NCBI RefSeq assembly: GCF_023721715.1
Contig: NZ_JAMDLG010000001.1
Coordinates: forward strand, 747,889-811,888
Direction of reading: 5' to 3'
Origin: Parasegetibacter sp. NRK P23
GTDB lineage: Bacteria; Bacteroidota; Bacteroidia; Chitinophagales; Chitinophagaceae
Length of the DNA stretch: 64,000 nucleotides
A program made the translations under genes and the position numbers. Below the pieces are notes generated by a model. The model saw only the letters and a program-made list of their open reading frames with translations, was not told the DNA's origin and made no database searches. Position 1 is the stretch's first letter. Each line of letters begins with the position of its first letter. This document shows, piece after piece, positions 1 through 6,966 of the stretch.

Positions 1-42
1 CTTTACATCACCATTGATATTAAATCGAACCGGACGTGCCAT
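1..42 (-). CDS. nuoB: NADH-quinone oxidoreductase subunit B, N-terminal fragment (partial)
   Basis: Only the first 14 codons lie in the window; the frame runs off the left edge. Reading from an ATG at 42 gives MARPVRFNINGDVK. It sits 62 bp downstream of nuoA on the same strand, where nuoB is expected in nuo operons. NuoB is the peripheral-arm subunit that carries the N2 iron-sulfur cluster, but no cluster-binding cysteine is visible in this short piece. The assignment rests on gene order and on a plausible Bacteroidota N-terminus, so it is an inference. Confidence 0.5.
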   Translation of the reverse strand, partial: MARPVRFNINGDVK

Positions 43-104
43 AATCAATATGTTTTATCTACCTGGTAAAACCCCTGAAATGCAATAGTGTTCAGCCTTC
101 TCTG

Positions 105-518
105 TTAATCCTCCCACTGAAGGGCGCCTTTCTTCACGATATAGAAGAACCCGGCCAGAAAGAATCCCACGAACATCAGTACGGCGGCGAAGCCATGCCA
201 ACCCAACTCCCTGAAATTCACAGCGTAAGGATAAAAGAAAATCACTTCAACATCGAACAATACAAAAAGGATCGCTACCAGGAAATATTTGATGGCCATG
301 GGCTGTCTTGCGTTGCCCTGGCTCTCGATGCCACTCTCGAAGTTGCTGAGCTTATCGGATGTTTTGCGTTTTGGACCTAAAAGATGGGTGGCTCCAAGCG
401 TTATTGCCACAAAAAGAATAGCAAAAAGGAATTGGATACCGATTGGGAAATAGTTCACTGCATTGTTTACATCCGCTGCAGCCCCTACGGTTTGGGCCTG
501 CAAAAATATTGGGTCCAT
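105..518 (-). CDS. nuoA: NADH-quinone oxidoreductase subunit A
   Basis: Membrane subunit of respiratory complex I, near the quinone site. The 137-residue product has three hydrophobic segments and the family signature LFDVEVIFFYPYA, preceded by FESGIES and ARQPMAIKYFLVAILF in the loop that contacts NuoD/NuoH. The open frame extends upstream to a TTG at 701, but those extra residues do not look like NuoA. The ATG at 518 (MDPIFLQAQ) gives the usual family length; an ATG at 572 is a second option. It is the first gene of a nuo operon that continues off the left edge. A TAGTTTTG box at 699-706 lies upstream. Confidence 0.93.
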   Translation of the reverse strand: MDPIFLQAQTVGAAADVNNAVNYFPIGIQFLFAILFVAITLGATHLLGPKRKTSDKLSNFESGIESQGNARQPMAIKYFLVAILFVLFDVEVIFFYPYAVNFRELGWHGFAAVLMFVGFFLAGFFYIVKKGALQWED

Positions 519-698
519 GGTACTTTGAATTGCTCCAACGGCAAAAATAGTATACGAATCATTAAAAACCATGTGAATAAGAAAATAATAAGCCGGTAAA
601 CAGATTGTGGAAGAAAAGTTTCCCGGTCCATTGTGCAACATTAAACATATTCGCTTTTTATTAATGCAAAATAAGCAGAACAACAACGGGATGAACAT

Positions 699-733
699 CA
701 AAACTAAATCAGGACCATATCGGTTCCCGATAT
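699..733 (-). promoter_or_regulatory. Putative nuo operon promoter with upstream inverted repeat
   Basis: On the minus strand, 706 to 699 reads TAGTTTTG, matching the Bacteroidota minus-7 consensus TAnnTTTG. No clear TTTG minus-33 box is present at the usual spacing. Instead there is a perfect 7-bp inverted repeat, ATATCGG - TTC - CCGATAT, at 717-733, about where the minus-33 region would be. This could be an operator or activator site. Inferred from sequence only. Confidence 0.4.
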
Positions 734-751
734 TAGAAAAAGATTAGACTT

Positions 752-788
752 AAAAAGAAAGGGGTGCATCCTGATGACACACCCCTTT
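752..788 (-). terminator. Rho-independent terminator of the TPR gene
   Basis: A 9-bp perfect stem (AAAGGGGTG at 758-766 with CACCCCTTT at 780-788) is followed, on the minus strand, by CTTTTT (752-757). It lies 22 bp past the stop codon of the TPR gene and separates it from the nuo promoter. Confidence 0.75.
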
Positions 789-809
789 GTAAAAGAATAT
801 TGTTACCGG

Positions 810-2450
810 CTATTTCCCGGCGGCGGGTTTCGTTTGCGTTTTTGGCGCGGAAAGTTGCTTTTGAAGCACTTCTTTCAATCGTTTTGCATCCGCGTTATTG
901 GGGTCCACACCCAGGATTTTGTCGAAATACCCGATTGCGGCCTCTTTATCTTTCAAAACGTTAGCGTTGTAAGCAGCCATATAACCGTATGCGGTAATCA
1001 ATGTATTCTTGTTGTTGGCCACATCTTTTTCGGCTACCTCAATAAATTTCGTGAAATGCGGAAGTGGCTTTCCGTTCTCTCCTGTTGTATCCTGAATCAG
1101 CTCTATCCTGCCGAGCCAGTAGTGGCCGTAAGTTTCCTCCGGATACTGGGTAGCGTAAGAACCGAACATAACGCGGGCGGAATCATACTCCTGTGCTTTT
1201 ACGAAAGCATACCCTGTATAGAAGAGGTCCTGTTTTGTGGGATTTCTGTTGAAGCGGTAGGCCTTACCTTTCCAGGCGGCGGCTTCTTTCAGCATGCCTT
1301 TTTTATCCAGCAGGGTAGCCAGTTTATCGGCGGTTTCCTGTTTGGTGGCGAAACTGGTATCCATTTCAACGGCTTTATCCAGACTGGCCATAGCTTCCGT
1401 GATACGATCCGGGAACCTCAGCAGCAGGTTACCCTGCAGTTCGTAATCACCGGGCAATACCATATCAGCGGGCGCCACTTTCAGGAATTCCTGGATTTTT
1501 GCCAGCGCCTGAACTGAGTCGCCAAGGGCATCATAGCTGTACGCGATGAGGCGGTGGTATTTGGGGTTGGCGGCGGCACCTTGTGCGGCCAGTGTAGCTT
1601 TAGCCTTATCGATCGCCTCCTGGTATTTGCGGGCGGCGAAGAACACTGAAGTACGCTCATATTCAAGTTCAGGAGTCTGATCTGTATTGGCAGCGTATTT
1701 ATCCAGGTATTCGATGGCCTTGTTCACATCCCTGTTGTAGTAATCGAAGTAGAGTTCACGGTATCCGGGTGCGAAAGCCGGGTCTACCTGAATGGATTCT
1801 TCAAATGCGGGCAGGTATATCTCTCTGTTCTTCTGGCTTTGGTATACTTTTCCGGTGTAATATTTGGCGGCCGCGTACTTTGGGTCCGTTGTAAAGGCCC
1901 TGGAATAAGCGGTTACCGCTCCGCCGCCATCGGCGATTTTACGGTGGGCATTGCCCAGGTTAATAAACACTTCCGGATCTTTAAATCCTTTCACGGTGGT
2001 GGCAAGGTTCAGCTTTTCAATAGCATAGGCAGCATCTCCGGCAGGCGCTTCCGCATTGGCTTTGCCCACCGCGCTGAGTACATCAATATTTTTGCTCTTG
2101 GTGGCATTGATGGCCAGGTCGAAACGCTGACGGGCATCCGCGGCTTTGTTCTCCAGCAATTCAATATGCCCCATTCCCACCAGCAACAACGGTGCGCTGC
2201 CATTGGCTTCAAGCCCTTTACGGTATACTTCTTTGGCACCGTTCACATCTTTCAGTTCAATCAGCGTCTGCCCCAGCCAGTAGGCTGCTTCCTGGTTTCC
2301 AGGCTTGTCGGCCAATGCTTTTTCGAAAGCTTCTTTTGCGCTTCTGAAACGCTCGTAATAAAAAAACTTCTTTCCCTGCTCCACGGTTTGCGCCAATAAT
2401 GCCTGGCTTGCCAGCAGCGCCATTACCAGAAAACTTGCTCTCGCTCTCAT
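810..2450 (-). CDS. Secreted tetratricopeptide repeat protein
   Basis: A 546-residue protein with an N-terminal signal peptide (MRARASFLVMALLASQALLAQ) that ends without a lipobox cysteine, followed by about ten TPR-like helical pairs across nearly the whole length. Typical repeat stretches are AKEAFEKALADKPGNQEAAYWLG near residue 40 and AIGYFDKILGVDPNNADAKRL near residue 510. The C-terminus is a basic, K/T/Q-rich tail. TPR proteins are scaffolds, so no enzymatic function is implied. It follows the PstS-like gene on the same strand with an 83-bp gap, so the two are probably co-transcribed. In Bacteroidota such pairs often sit near TonB/ExbBD genes; none are present here. Periplasmic location is inferred from the signal peptide. 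Confidence 0.85.
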   Translation of the reverse strand: MRARASFLVMALLASQALLAQTVEQGKKFFYYERFRSAKEAFEKALADKPGNQEAAYWLGQTLIELKDVNGAKEVYRKGLEANGSAPLLLVGMGHIELLENKAADARQRFDLAINATKSKNIDVLSAVGKANAEAPAGDAAYAIEKLNLATTVKGFKDPEVFINLGNAHRKIADGGGAVTAYSRAFTTDPKYAAAKYYTGKVYQSQKNREIYLPAFEESIQVDPAFAPGYRELYFDYYNRDVNKAIEYLDKYAANTDQTPELEYERTSVFFAARKYQEAIDKAKATLAAQGAAANPKYHRLIAYSYDALGDSVQALAKIQEFLKVAPADMVLPGDYELQGNLLLRFPDRITEAMASLDKAVEMDTSFATKQETADKLATLLDKKGMLKEAAAWKGKAYRFNRNPTKQDLFYTGYAFVKAQEYDSARVMFGSYATQYPEETYGHYWLGRIELIQDTTGENGKPLPHFTKFIEVAEKDVANNKNTLITAYGYMAAYNANVLKDKEAAIGYFDKILGVDPNNADAKRLKEVLQKQLSAPKTQTKPAAGK

Positions 2451-2533
2451 TGCTTGTTTAATGTTTTAGTGAGTGTGTGATGGTTGAAATGGTGACTTGA
2501 TTTGATGCGGTCGTAAATTAAATGATTTGCGAA

Positions 2534-3457
2534 TTATTCTGAAACATTTGCCTTGCGGATGGTAAAATTCATCTTACCGGGCCATAAATATGCCCTTCTG
2601 AAAACAAGCTGCCCCCGCTCGTAGGCAAGAAAATTGGCGAATCCGCGACCTAATCCTACATAATTCTCTTTTACTATATAATACAAACCCCGTACCATAG
2701 GATAGCGCCGTGTAGCAATGTTCGCCTGGTAAGGCTTTACATAACCACCGTCCAGCTTACTCTGTATGGAAGCGACCTTTACTTTTTCCAGGAAACTCAC
2801 CTGCTGGGCATCTTCTTTGTTGCCGATCCAGCTTACCCCGATAAAGCCCATGGCGTTAGGGGTTTTCGACACATAGTCGATCACCTCTTCACTTGTTTTG
2901 GCCGCCATTACTTTGTCTGTAAGTTTTTCTCCTTTCAGGATAGAGTCCATGGCGTACCGGACATTGCTCGTGGCCGAGAGCCCGTCAAATACCATCTGGT
3001 AGGGCAATGGAGATGTACCTTTCAGCATATCCCTGATCTCCTCCATGGTAAACACGGAGTCTTTCGCTGCATTGTTTAGGATCACGGCAAGCGCATCAAA
3101 AGCCACGCGATCCCATACCGGCTTAATTTTGAGCGTATCCAGGTAGTAGGCTTCCTCTTTGGGGCTCAGTCCGCGGGTAACAATCACCATCCTGATGCTG
3201 TCTACCAGCATATCTTTCATACAATCGGCCTCACTTTTATAGTGCGCGATGATCCTGGCGTTAGGGTTGGACGACTCATACACCCTGATCTGCGAATCGA
3301 TGATGGGTTTAAAAGACTCATCCACGCTGATGTGAATGGTGCCATTCTGCGGATCGTCACCAGTAAAATCAGCTTTTTTCTGCGGTGCGCCGCAGGCCGC
3401 GAGCAACAGGAGGAAGGCTACCGCCTGCATACTTAACATATAGTTTCTGCCTTTCAT
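2534..3457 (-). CDS. PstS-like substrate-binding lipoprotein
   Basis: The 307-residue protein resembles PstS-type phosphate-binding proteins of the type II periplasmic-binding fold. Its N-terminus is a lipoprotein signal with lipobox LLAAC near residue 22. The body shows family features: GTIHISVDESFKPIID at the first strand, the region where a phosphate-binding serine would sit, and MGFIGVSWIG in the second lobe. The start at 3457 (MKGRNYM) avoids overlap with the upstream gene, which stops at 3462; an earlier start at 3481 is less likely. There are no PstCAB permease genes nearby, so a role in classical phosphate import is not supported by context. It could instead be a sensor or accessory protein with the downstream TPR protein. 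Confidence 0.75.
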   Translation of the reverse strand: MKGRNYMLSMQAVAFLLLLAACGAPQKKADFTGDDPQNGTIHISVDESFKPIIDSQIRVYESSNPNARIIAHYKSEADCMKDMLVDSIRMVIVTRGLSPKEEAYYLDTLKIKPVWDRVAFDALAVILNNAAKDSVFTMEEIRDMLKGTSPLPYQMVFDGLSATSNVRYAMDSILKGEKLTDKVMAAKTSEEVIDYVSKTPNAMGFIGVSWIGNKEDAQQVSFLEKVKVASIQSKLDGGYVKPYQANIATRRYPMVRGLYYIVKENYVGLGRGFANFLAYERGQLVFRRAYLWPGKMNFTIRKANVSE

Positions 3458-3461
3458 CGTA

Positions 3462-3713
3462 TTATTCTTCAGTACCAGCATTGTCTTCTTTATAAGATTT
3501 TATTCCCCTGAAAATGCGCCATATTCCATACAGCAGGATCAGCGCCGCGAAGGGCAGCACTGTTCCTTCGGGAAGAAATGACAGGTCGAGCCCCAGTTTC
3601 TCCCTGAAAAACATAGCCATTGCGCACACGATAATCACCACCCCCATTACCGTCTCCCGAATCGTGCCGAGTGACGGCCCTGTTTTTCTGCTCCGATGGT
3701 CAAATTCTTTCAT
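3462..3713 (-). CDS. Small two-segment membrane protein, unknown function
   Basis: An 83-residue protein with two predicted membrane segments (about residues 20-36 and 48-66) and charged ends, the last part being KSYKEDNAGTEE. I do not recognise a named family. It is immediately upstream of the PstS-like lipoprotein (4-bp gap) and likely the first gene of the same transcript. This conserved-looking order suggests that it works at the inner membrane together with the lipoprotein and the TPR protein. Confidence 0.65.
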   Translation of the reverse strand: MKEFDHRSRKTGPSLGTIRETVMGVVIIVCAMAMFFREKLGLDLSFLPEGTVLPFAALILLYGIWRIFRGIKSYKEDNAGTEE

Positions 3714-3886
3714 TGTTCCCTTTCATTTATATTGCTTATCCCTGCCAAACGCACTTTTCATATCCTGGTTTACAAAGAGGGCAAGTTAGGAAATTTCATG
3801 CTGAAACCTGAACAGTGAAATCACCTACCAGACAAGTTAGAGCCTGAAAAAAAGATTTTCCATACCTCAGGTCCTAAATTAACACC

Positions 3887-3917
3887 TTTATAGTATGCCC
3901 TCCCTGCCCTACTTTTG
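3887..3917 (+). promoter_or_regulatory. Putative promoter of the phosphatase-hisS operon
   Basis: TTTA (3887-3890), then 19 bp, then TACTTTTG (3910-3917), a match to the Bacteroidota TTTG-N19-TAnnTTTG promoter. Transcription would start near 3924, giving a leader of about 54 bases before the phosphatase start codon. Confidence 0.6.
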
Positions 3918-3977
3918 CAAGATGAACCGGGCAGGGAGTAGGTTGCGTGCGAAGAAATTTATGAAAACAAGGGAAGC

Positions 3978-4433
3978 ATGAGAGTTTTAATGGTTTGTCT
4001 GGGCAATATCTGCCGGAGTCCGCTGGCTGAAGGAATACTGGCGCAAAAAGTACAGGAAAGGGGCTTGAACTGGGAAATCGACAGCGCCGGAACCAATGGC
4101 TACCATACCGGAGAGGCCCCACACCGGCTTTCCCAGAAAGTAGCCCGTCTGAATGGGATTGATATCAGCGCCCAGCGTTCAAGGATGTTCACGAAGGAAG
4201 ACCTGCAAAGTTTCGATCTGATCTACGCGATGGCCACCGATGTGATCTTTTCCATGAAACGAATTGCCGGAAAGCATTTTGATGCAACGAAAGTAAAATT
4301 GCTACTGGATGAACTACATCCCGGTGAAAACATGGATGTTCCCGATCCCTGGTACGGCGAAGAATCCGGCTACCACGAAGTATTTAAAATGATTGACGAG
4401 GCCTGCGACGCAATTGTTGAAAGGCACTTATAA
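3978..4433 (+). CDS. Low molecular weight protein-tyrosine phosphatase
   Basis: A 151-residue cytoplasmic phosphatase of the LMW-PTP family, which removes phosphate from tyrosine residues through a cysteinyl intermediate. The P-loop CX5R is CLGNICRS with nucleophile Cys7 and Arg13. The general acid is in the DPWYG motif near residue 123. Length fits the family. The start ATG overlaps the TGA of a short upstream reading frame (3922-3981), so translational coupling is possible. hisS follows 33 bp downstream and is probably in the same operon; a short CCGGC-TTAT-GCCGG hairpin (4441-4454) lies between them. Confidence 0.94.
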   Translation: MRVLMVCLGNICRSPLAEGILAQKVQERGLNWEIDSAGTNGYHTGEAPHRLSQKVARLNGIDISAQRSRMFTKEDLQSFDLIYAMATDVIFSMKRIAGKHFDATKVKLLLDELHPGENMDVPDPWYGEESGYHEVFKMIDEACDAIVERHL

Positions 4434-4466
4434 CATAATGCCGGCTTATGCCGGGCAACCACGAAC

Positions 4467-5840
4467 ATGAAACCATCGATACCGCAAGGCACCAGAGATT
4501 TTGGACCAGAAACCGTCAGAAAAAGACAGTACATCTTTCAAACCATCAGGTCCGTGTTTGAACAATACGGCTTTCAGCCCCTGGAAACACCATCCATGGA
4601 AAACCTGGATACCCTGATGGGAAAGTACGGCGAGGAAGGCGACAAACTCATCTTTAAGATATTGAACAACGGGCTCGATAACCCGGCGAAAACGGCGCAG
4701 ACACAGGAAGGCTTTTCTAAAATCCTGGAGGGCAAAAACACCAAAGTAATCACGGAACGTGCCCTCCGTTACGACCTTACCATTCCGTTCGCCAGGTATG
4801 TGGCCATGAACCACGCACAGTTGGTGATGCCCTTCAAACGCTACCAGATACAACCCGTATGGCGCGCCGACCGGCCCCAGAAAGGGAGGTACCGTGAATT
4901 CTACCAGTGCGATGCCGATGTGGTCGGCAGCAGGTCACTGCTGAACGAAGTCGAGCTTACCCTGATTTACGCCACCGTATTCCAGCGCTTAGGTATTCCC
5001 GTTGATATCCGCATCAACAACAGGAAAATCCTGGCGGCATTAGCAGCGGCCTGCGGCGGCTCGGAACAACTTACCGATATTACCGTAGCCATCGATAAAC
5101 TCGATAAGATAGGGCTGGAAAAAGTGCAGGAAGAACTATTCACCCGCGGACTCACGCCACAACAGGTGGCAACCATCAGCGCCTACCTGGCTATTGATGG
5201 CAGCAATGCTGAAAAGATAAACGCATTGAAAGCATTATTGGGCAACGAGTCACTGGCACTTGAAGGCACCAATGAACTGACTTATATACTTTCCAATATC
5301 GCCCCCCTCCTCGGCGAAGAAAAAGCCCGTGTCACCATCGACTTTACACTGGCCCGCGGACTAAATTATTACACGGGCACTATTTACGAGGTTAAGGCCA
5401 ATGGCGTGCAGATGGGCAGCATAGGTGGTGGCGGCCGTTATGATGACCTGACCGGGCTGTTTGGTGTACCCAATATTCCCGGGGTAGGGATTTCTTTCGG
5501 TGTGGACCGGATTTATGATGTAATGGAAGAGCTGGCGCTTTTCCCTGATTCTGTACTGGTATCCACCGAAGTACTTTTCTTCAACCTCGGAGACGCTGAG
5601 GTTACCGTAGCGCTGCAACTCAGTCACCAACTCCGGCAGGCCGGCATACGTTGCGAAATTTACCATGAACAGGCCAAGTTCAACAAGCAGTTTGGTTACG
5701 CGGAGAAAAAACAGATTCCGTATGTGGCCATCCTGGGAGAAAAGGAACTGACTGAAAAAACCATCAATATTAAAAACATGCATTCAGGAGAACAGCAAAC
5801 CATCTCCTGGAGCGCGTTAGAAGAGTTCTTCCATAAATAG
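4467..5840 (+). CDS. hisS: Histidyl-tRNA synthetase
   Basis: Class II aminoacyl-tRNA synthetase that charges tRNA-His. The 457-residue protein starts with the typical PQGTRDFGPE. Motif 2 is seen around residues 130-150 (QPVWRADRPQKGRYREFYQ), the histidine-specific motif as RGLNYYTGTIYEV near residue 297, and motif 3 as GSIGGGGRYDDL followed by PGVGISFGVDRI. The C-terminal anticodon-binding domain covers about residues 365-457. Length is normal. It lies downstream of the phosphatase gene. Confidence 0.97.
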   Translation: MKPSIPQGTRDFGPETVRKRQYIFQTIRSVFEQYGFQPLETPSMENLDTLMGKYGEEGDKLIFKILNNGLDNPAKTAQTQEGFSKILEGKNTKVITERALRYDLTIPFARYVAMNHAQLVMPFKRYQIQPVWRADRPQKGRYREFYQCDADVVGSRSLLNEVELTLIYATVFQRLGIPVDIRINNRKILAALAAACGGSEQLTDITVAIDKLDKIGLEKVQEELFTRGLTPQQVATISAYLAIDGSNAEKINALKALLGNESLALEGTNELTYILSNIAPLLGEEKARVTIDFTLARGLNYYTGTIYEVKANGVQMGSIGGGGRYDDLTGLFGVPNIPGVGISFGVDRIYDVMEELALFPDSVLVSTEVLFFNLGDAEVTVALQLSHQLRQAGIRCEIYHEQAKFNKQFGYAEKKQIPYVAILGEKELTEKTINIKNMHSGEQQTISWSALEEFFHK

Positions 5841-5868
5841 ATTCCGGTTCATCAAAAATATTTTTAAT

Positions 5869-5912
5869 TACTAATTTTTTTAGTATTTTTATACTAATCA
5901 TTTTAGTAGTTA
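5869..5912 (+). promoter_or_regulatory. AT-rich palindromic leader upstream of the 2H phosphoesterase-like gene
   Basis: Two overlapping TACTAAT...TTAGTA-type palindromes occupy this stretch. One forms a perfect hairpin, TTAGTAT (5880-5886) - TTTT - ATACTAA (5891-5897). It ends about 12 bases before the start codon at 5924. It could be an operator or an RNA hairpin; no TAnnTTTG box is evident. Confidence 0.35.
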
Positions 5913-5923
5913 AAAATAATTTT

Positions 5924-6529
5924 ATGGCCACCATTCATATTCCTTACGCCATGCCGGGCCTCAACGAATACCTCCTGGTGATCGCTCCGCCCGAGCATGT
6001 ACGCAACCGAATTCAGCAGATCCGGGAAGATTTTCGTTTACTCACCGGGTATGATACTCCGGTACGACGGCCCCATATTACCTTATTGAAGTTTCACCAG
6101 CGGGAGATGGGAGAACACCGGTTACTGAACAAACTAAACAGTATAGCCCGGGCACAGGCTCCTGTAAAAATGGAGCTGTCGGGGTTCGGCAGTTTCCCTA
6201 CCCATTCCATCTTTATCAAAGCGGATGGCGGGCACCGTTATACCGAACTGGTGAAGTCGTTCCGGGCGGCGCAATCCCTGATGAAAGCCGATCCTGAGAA
6301 GGAACCTCATTTTATGACGACACCGTTCATCAACATTGCCCGGAAACTCCTGCCCCACCAATATGAAAAAGGGTGGAACGTTTACCAGCACAAGCATTTT
6401 ACTTCCCGGTTCATGGCAGACAATCTGCTTCTTTTGAAAAAGCGCGATGGAGAAAGGGCTTACCAGATCGTTCAGGCGCTTAAGTTGGAACATGCGCCTT
6501 TGGAAGTAAAGCAGGCAGTGTTGTTTTAG
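5924..6529 (+). CDS. 2'-5' RNA ligase / 2H phosphoesterase family protein, second motif altered
   Basis: A 201-residue protein of the LigT-like 2H fold. The first HxT motif is present as RRPHITLLKF around residue 50. In active members a second motif, usually PHxTIAR, completes the active site. Here the equivalent stretch reads PFINIARKL near residue 130, so both His and Thr of that motif seem replaced. A nearby PHFMT gives another His and Thr, which might or might not substitute. The AR residues and the downstream LPHQYEKGW block keep the family pattern. It may bind RNA or a cyclic phosphodiester without normal catalysis. It stands alone, after hisS, with its own AT-rich leader. Confidence 0.75.
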   Translation: MATIHIPYAMPGLNEYLLVIAPPEHVRNRIQQIREDFRLLTGYDTPVRRPHITLLKFHQREMGEHRLLNKLNSIARAQAPVKMELSGFGSFPTHSIFIKADGGHRYTELVKSFRAAQSLMKADPEKEPHFMTTPFINIARKLLPHQYEKGWNVYQHKHFTSRFMADNLLLLKKRDGERAYQIVQALKLEHAPLEVKQAVLF

Positions 6530-6540
6530 ATTTCCACTAC

Positions 6541-6672
6541 CCTATGATTGAAAATCAATAGGTCAGAAAAGGGCTGAAAGCCATAAGGTGGCTCCGCTTA
6601 TTCTTTTTTGTTTTTTCGATTCGAGCAACCAAGGCTTGTAGAAGCTAAAGCCTTGCACTAAAGTGCATAGGC
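6541..6672. repeat. Cluster of short hairpins, REP-like or repeat remnant
   Basis: The non-coding interval 6530-6966 begins with several small inverted repeats in tandem: GGCT-gaa-AGCC (6572-6582), AAGGCTT (6631-6637) with AAGCCTT (6648-6654), and TGCAC-TAAA-GTGCA (6654-6667), followed by GGCCGAGC. This style resembles repetitive extragenic palindromes, but no second copy was seen in the window. From 6673 to 6786 nothing else was recognised. Confidence 0.4.
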
Positions 6673-6786
6673 CGAGCTAGCACATTGAGACCGATCAAGC
6701 GTTCATTTGATTCAATAAATATATAACCCGGGCAATGCAGGCGCTGAGCGTCGCAGGAATCCCCGTTATCCCATAAGCATCCTTAA

Positions 6787-6837
6787 TAAGAAGAGTGTGT
6801 ATCAAATTCGATACACACTCTTCTTATAAGGTTTTAT
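6787..6837 (+). terminator. Strong hairpin terminator between convergent genes
   Basis: A 17-bp perfect stem (6787-6803 with 6810-6826) with a 6-base loop is followed by a T-rich run (GGTTTTATTTT). It lies between the 2H phosphoesterase gene and the convergent acrB gene. The T-rich side points to plus-strand termination; it is about 260 bp after the nearest plus-strand stop. Nothing recognisable lies between it and the acrB stop. Confidence 0.6.
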
Positions 6838-6966
6838 TTTAGTTTTTCTCTATCCTTTGCACAGGAGTTTTAATATCCGAACTTCTTTATCCTTATGCTC
6901 ATTGAAGTTCGGCTTCAGAAGAAGCCTGAGAGCGCCTATTATTTTTCCATTTCTTTAAATCCCATC

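Noticed and set aside
774-1517. 247-residue plus-strand frame opposite the TPR gene
   Set aside because: Overlaps the terminator and the antisense side of the TPR repeats; no independent coding evidence.
6787-6837. Long perfect hairpin as a possible mobile-element end or small RNA
   Set aside because: It has the layout of an intrinsic terminator (17-bp stem and T-rich tail between convergent genes), which explains it simply.
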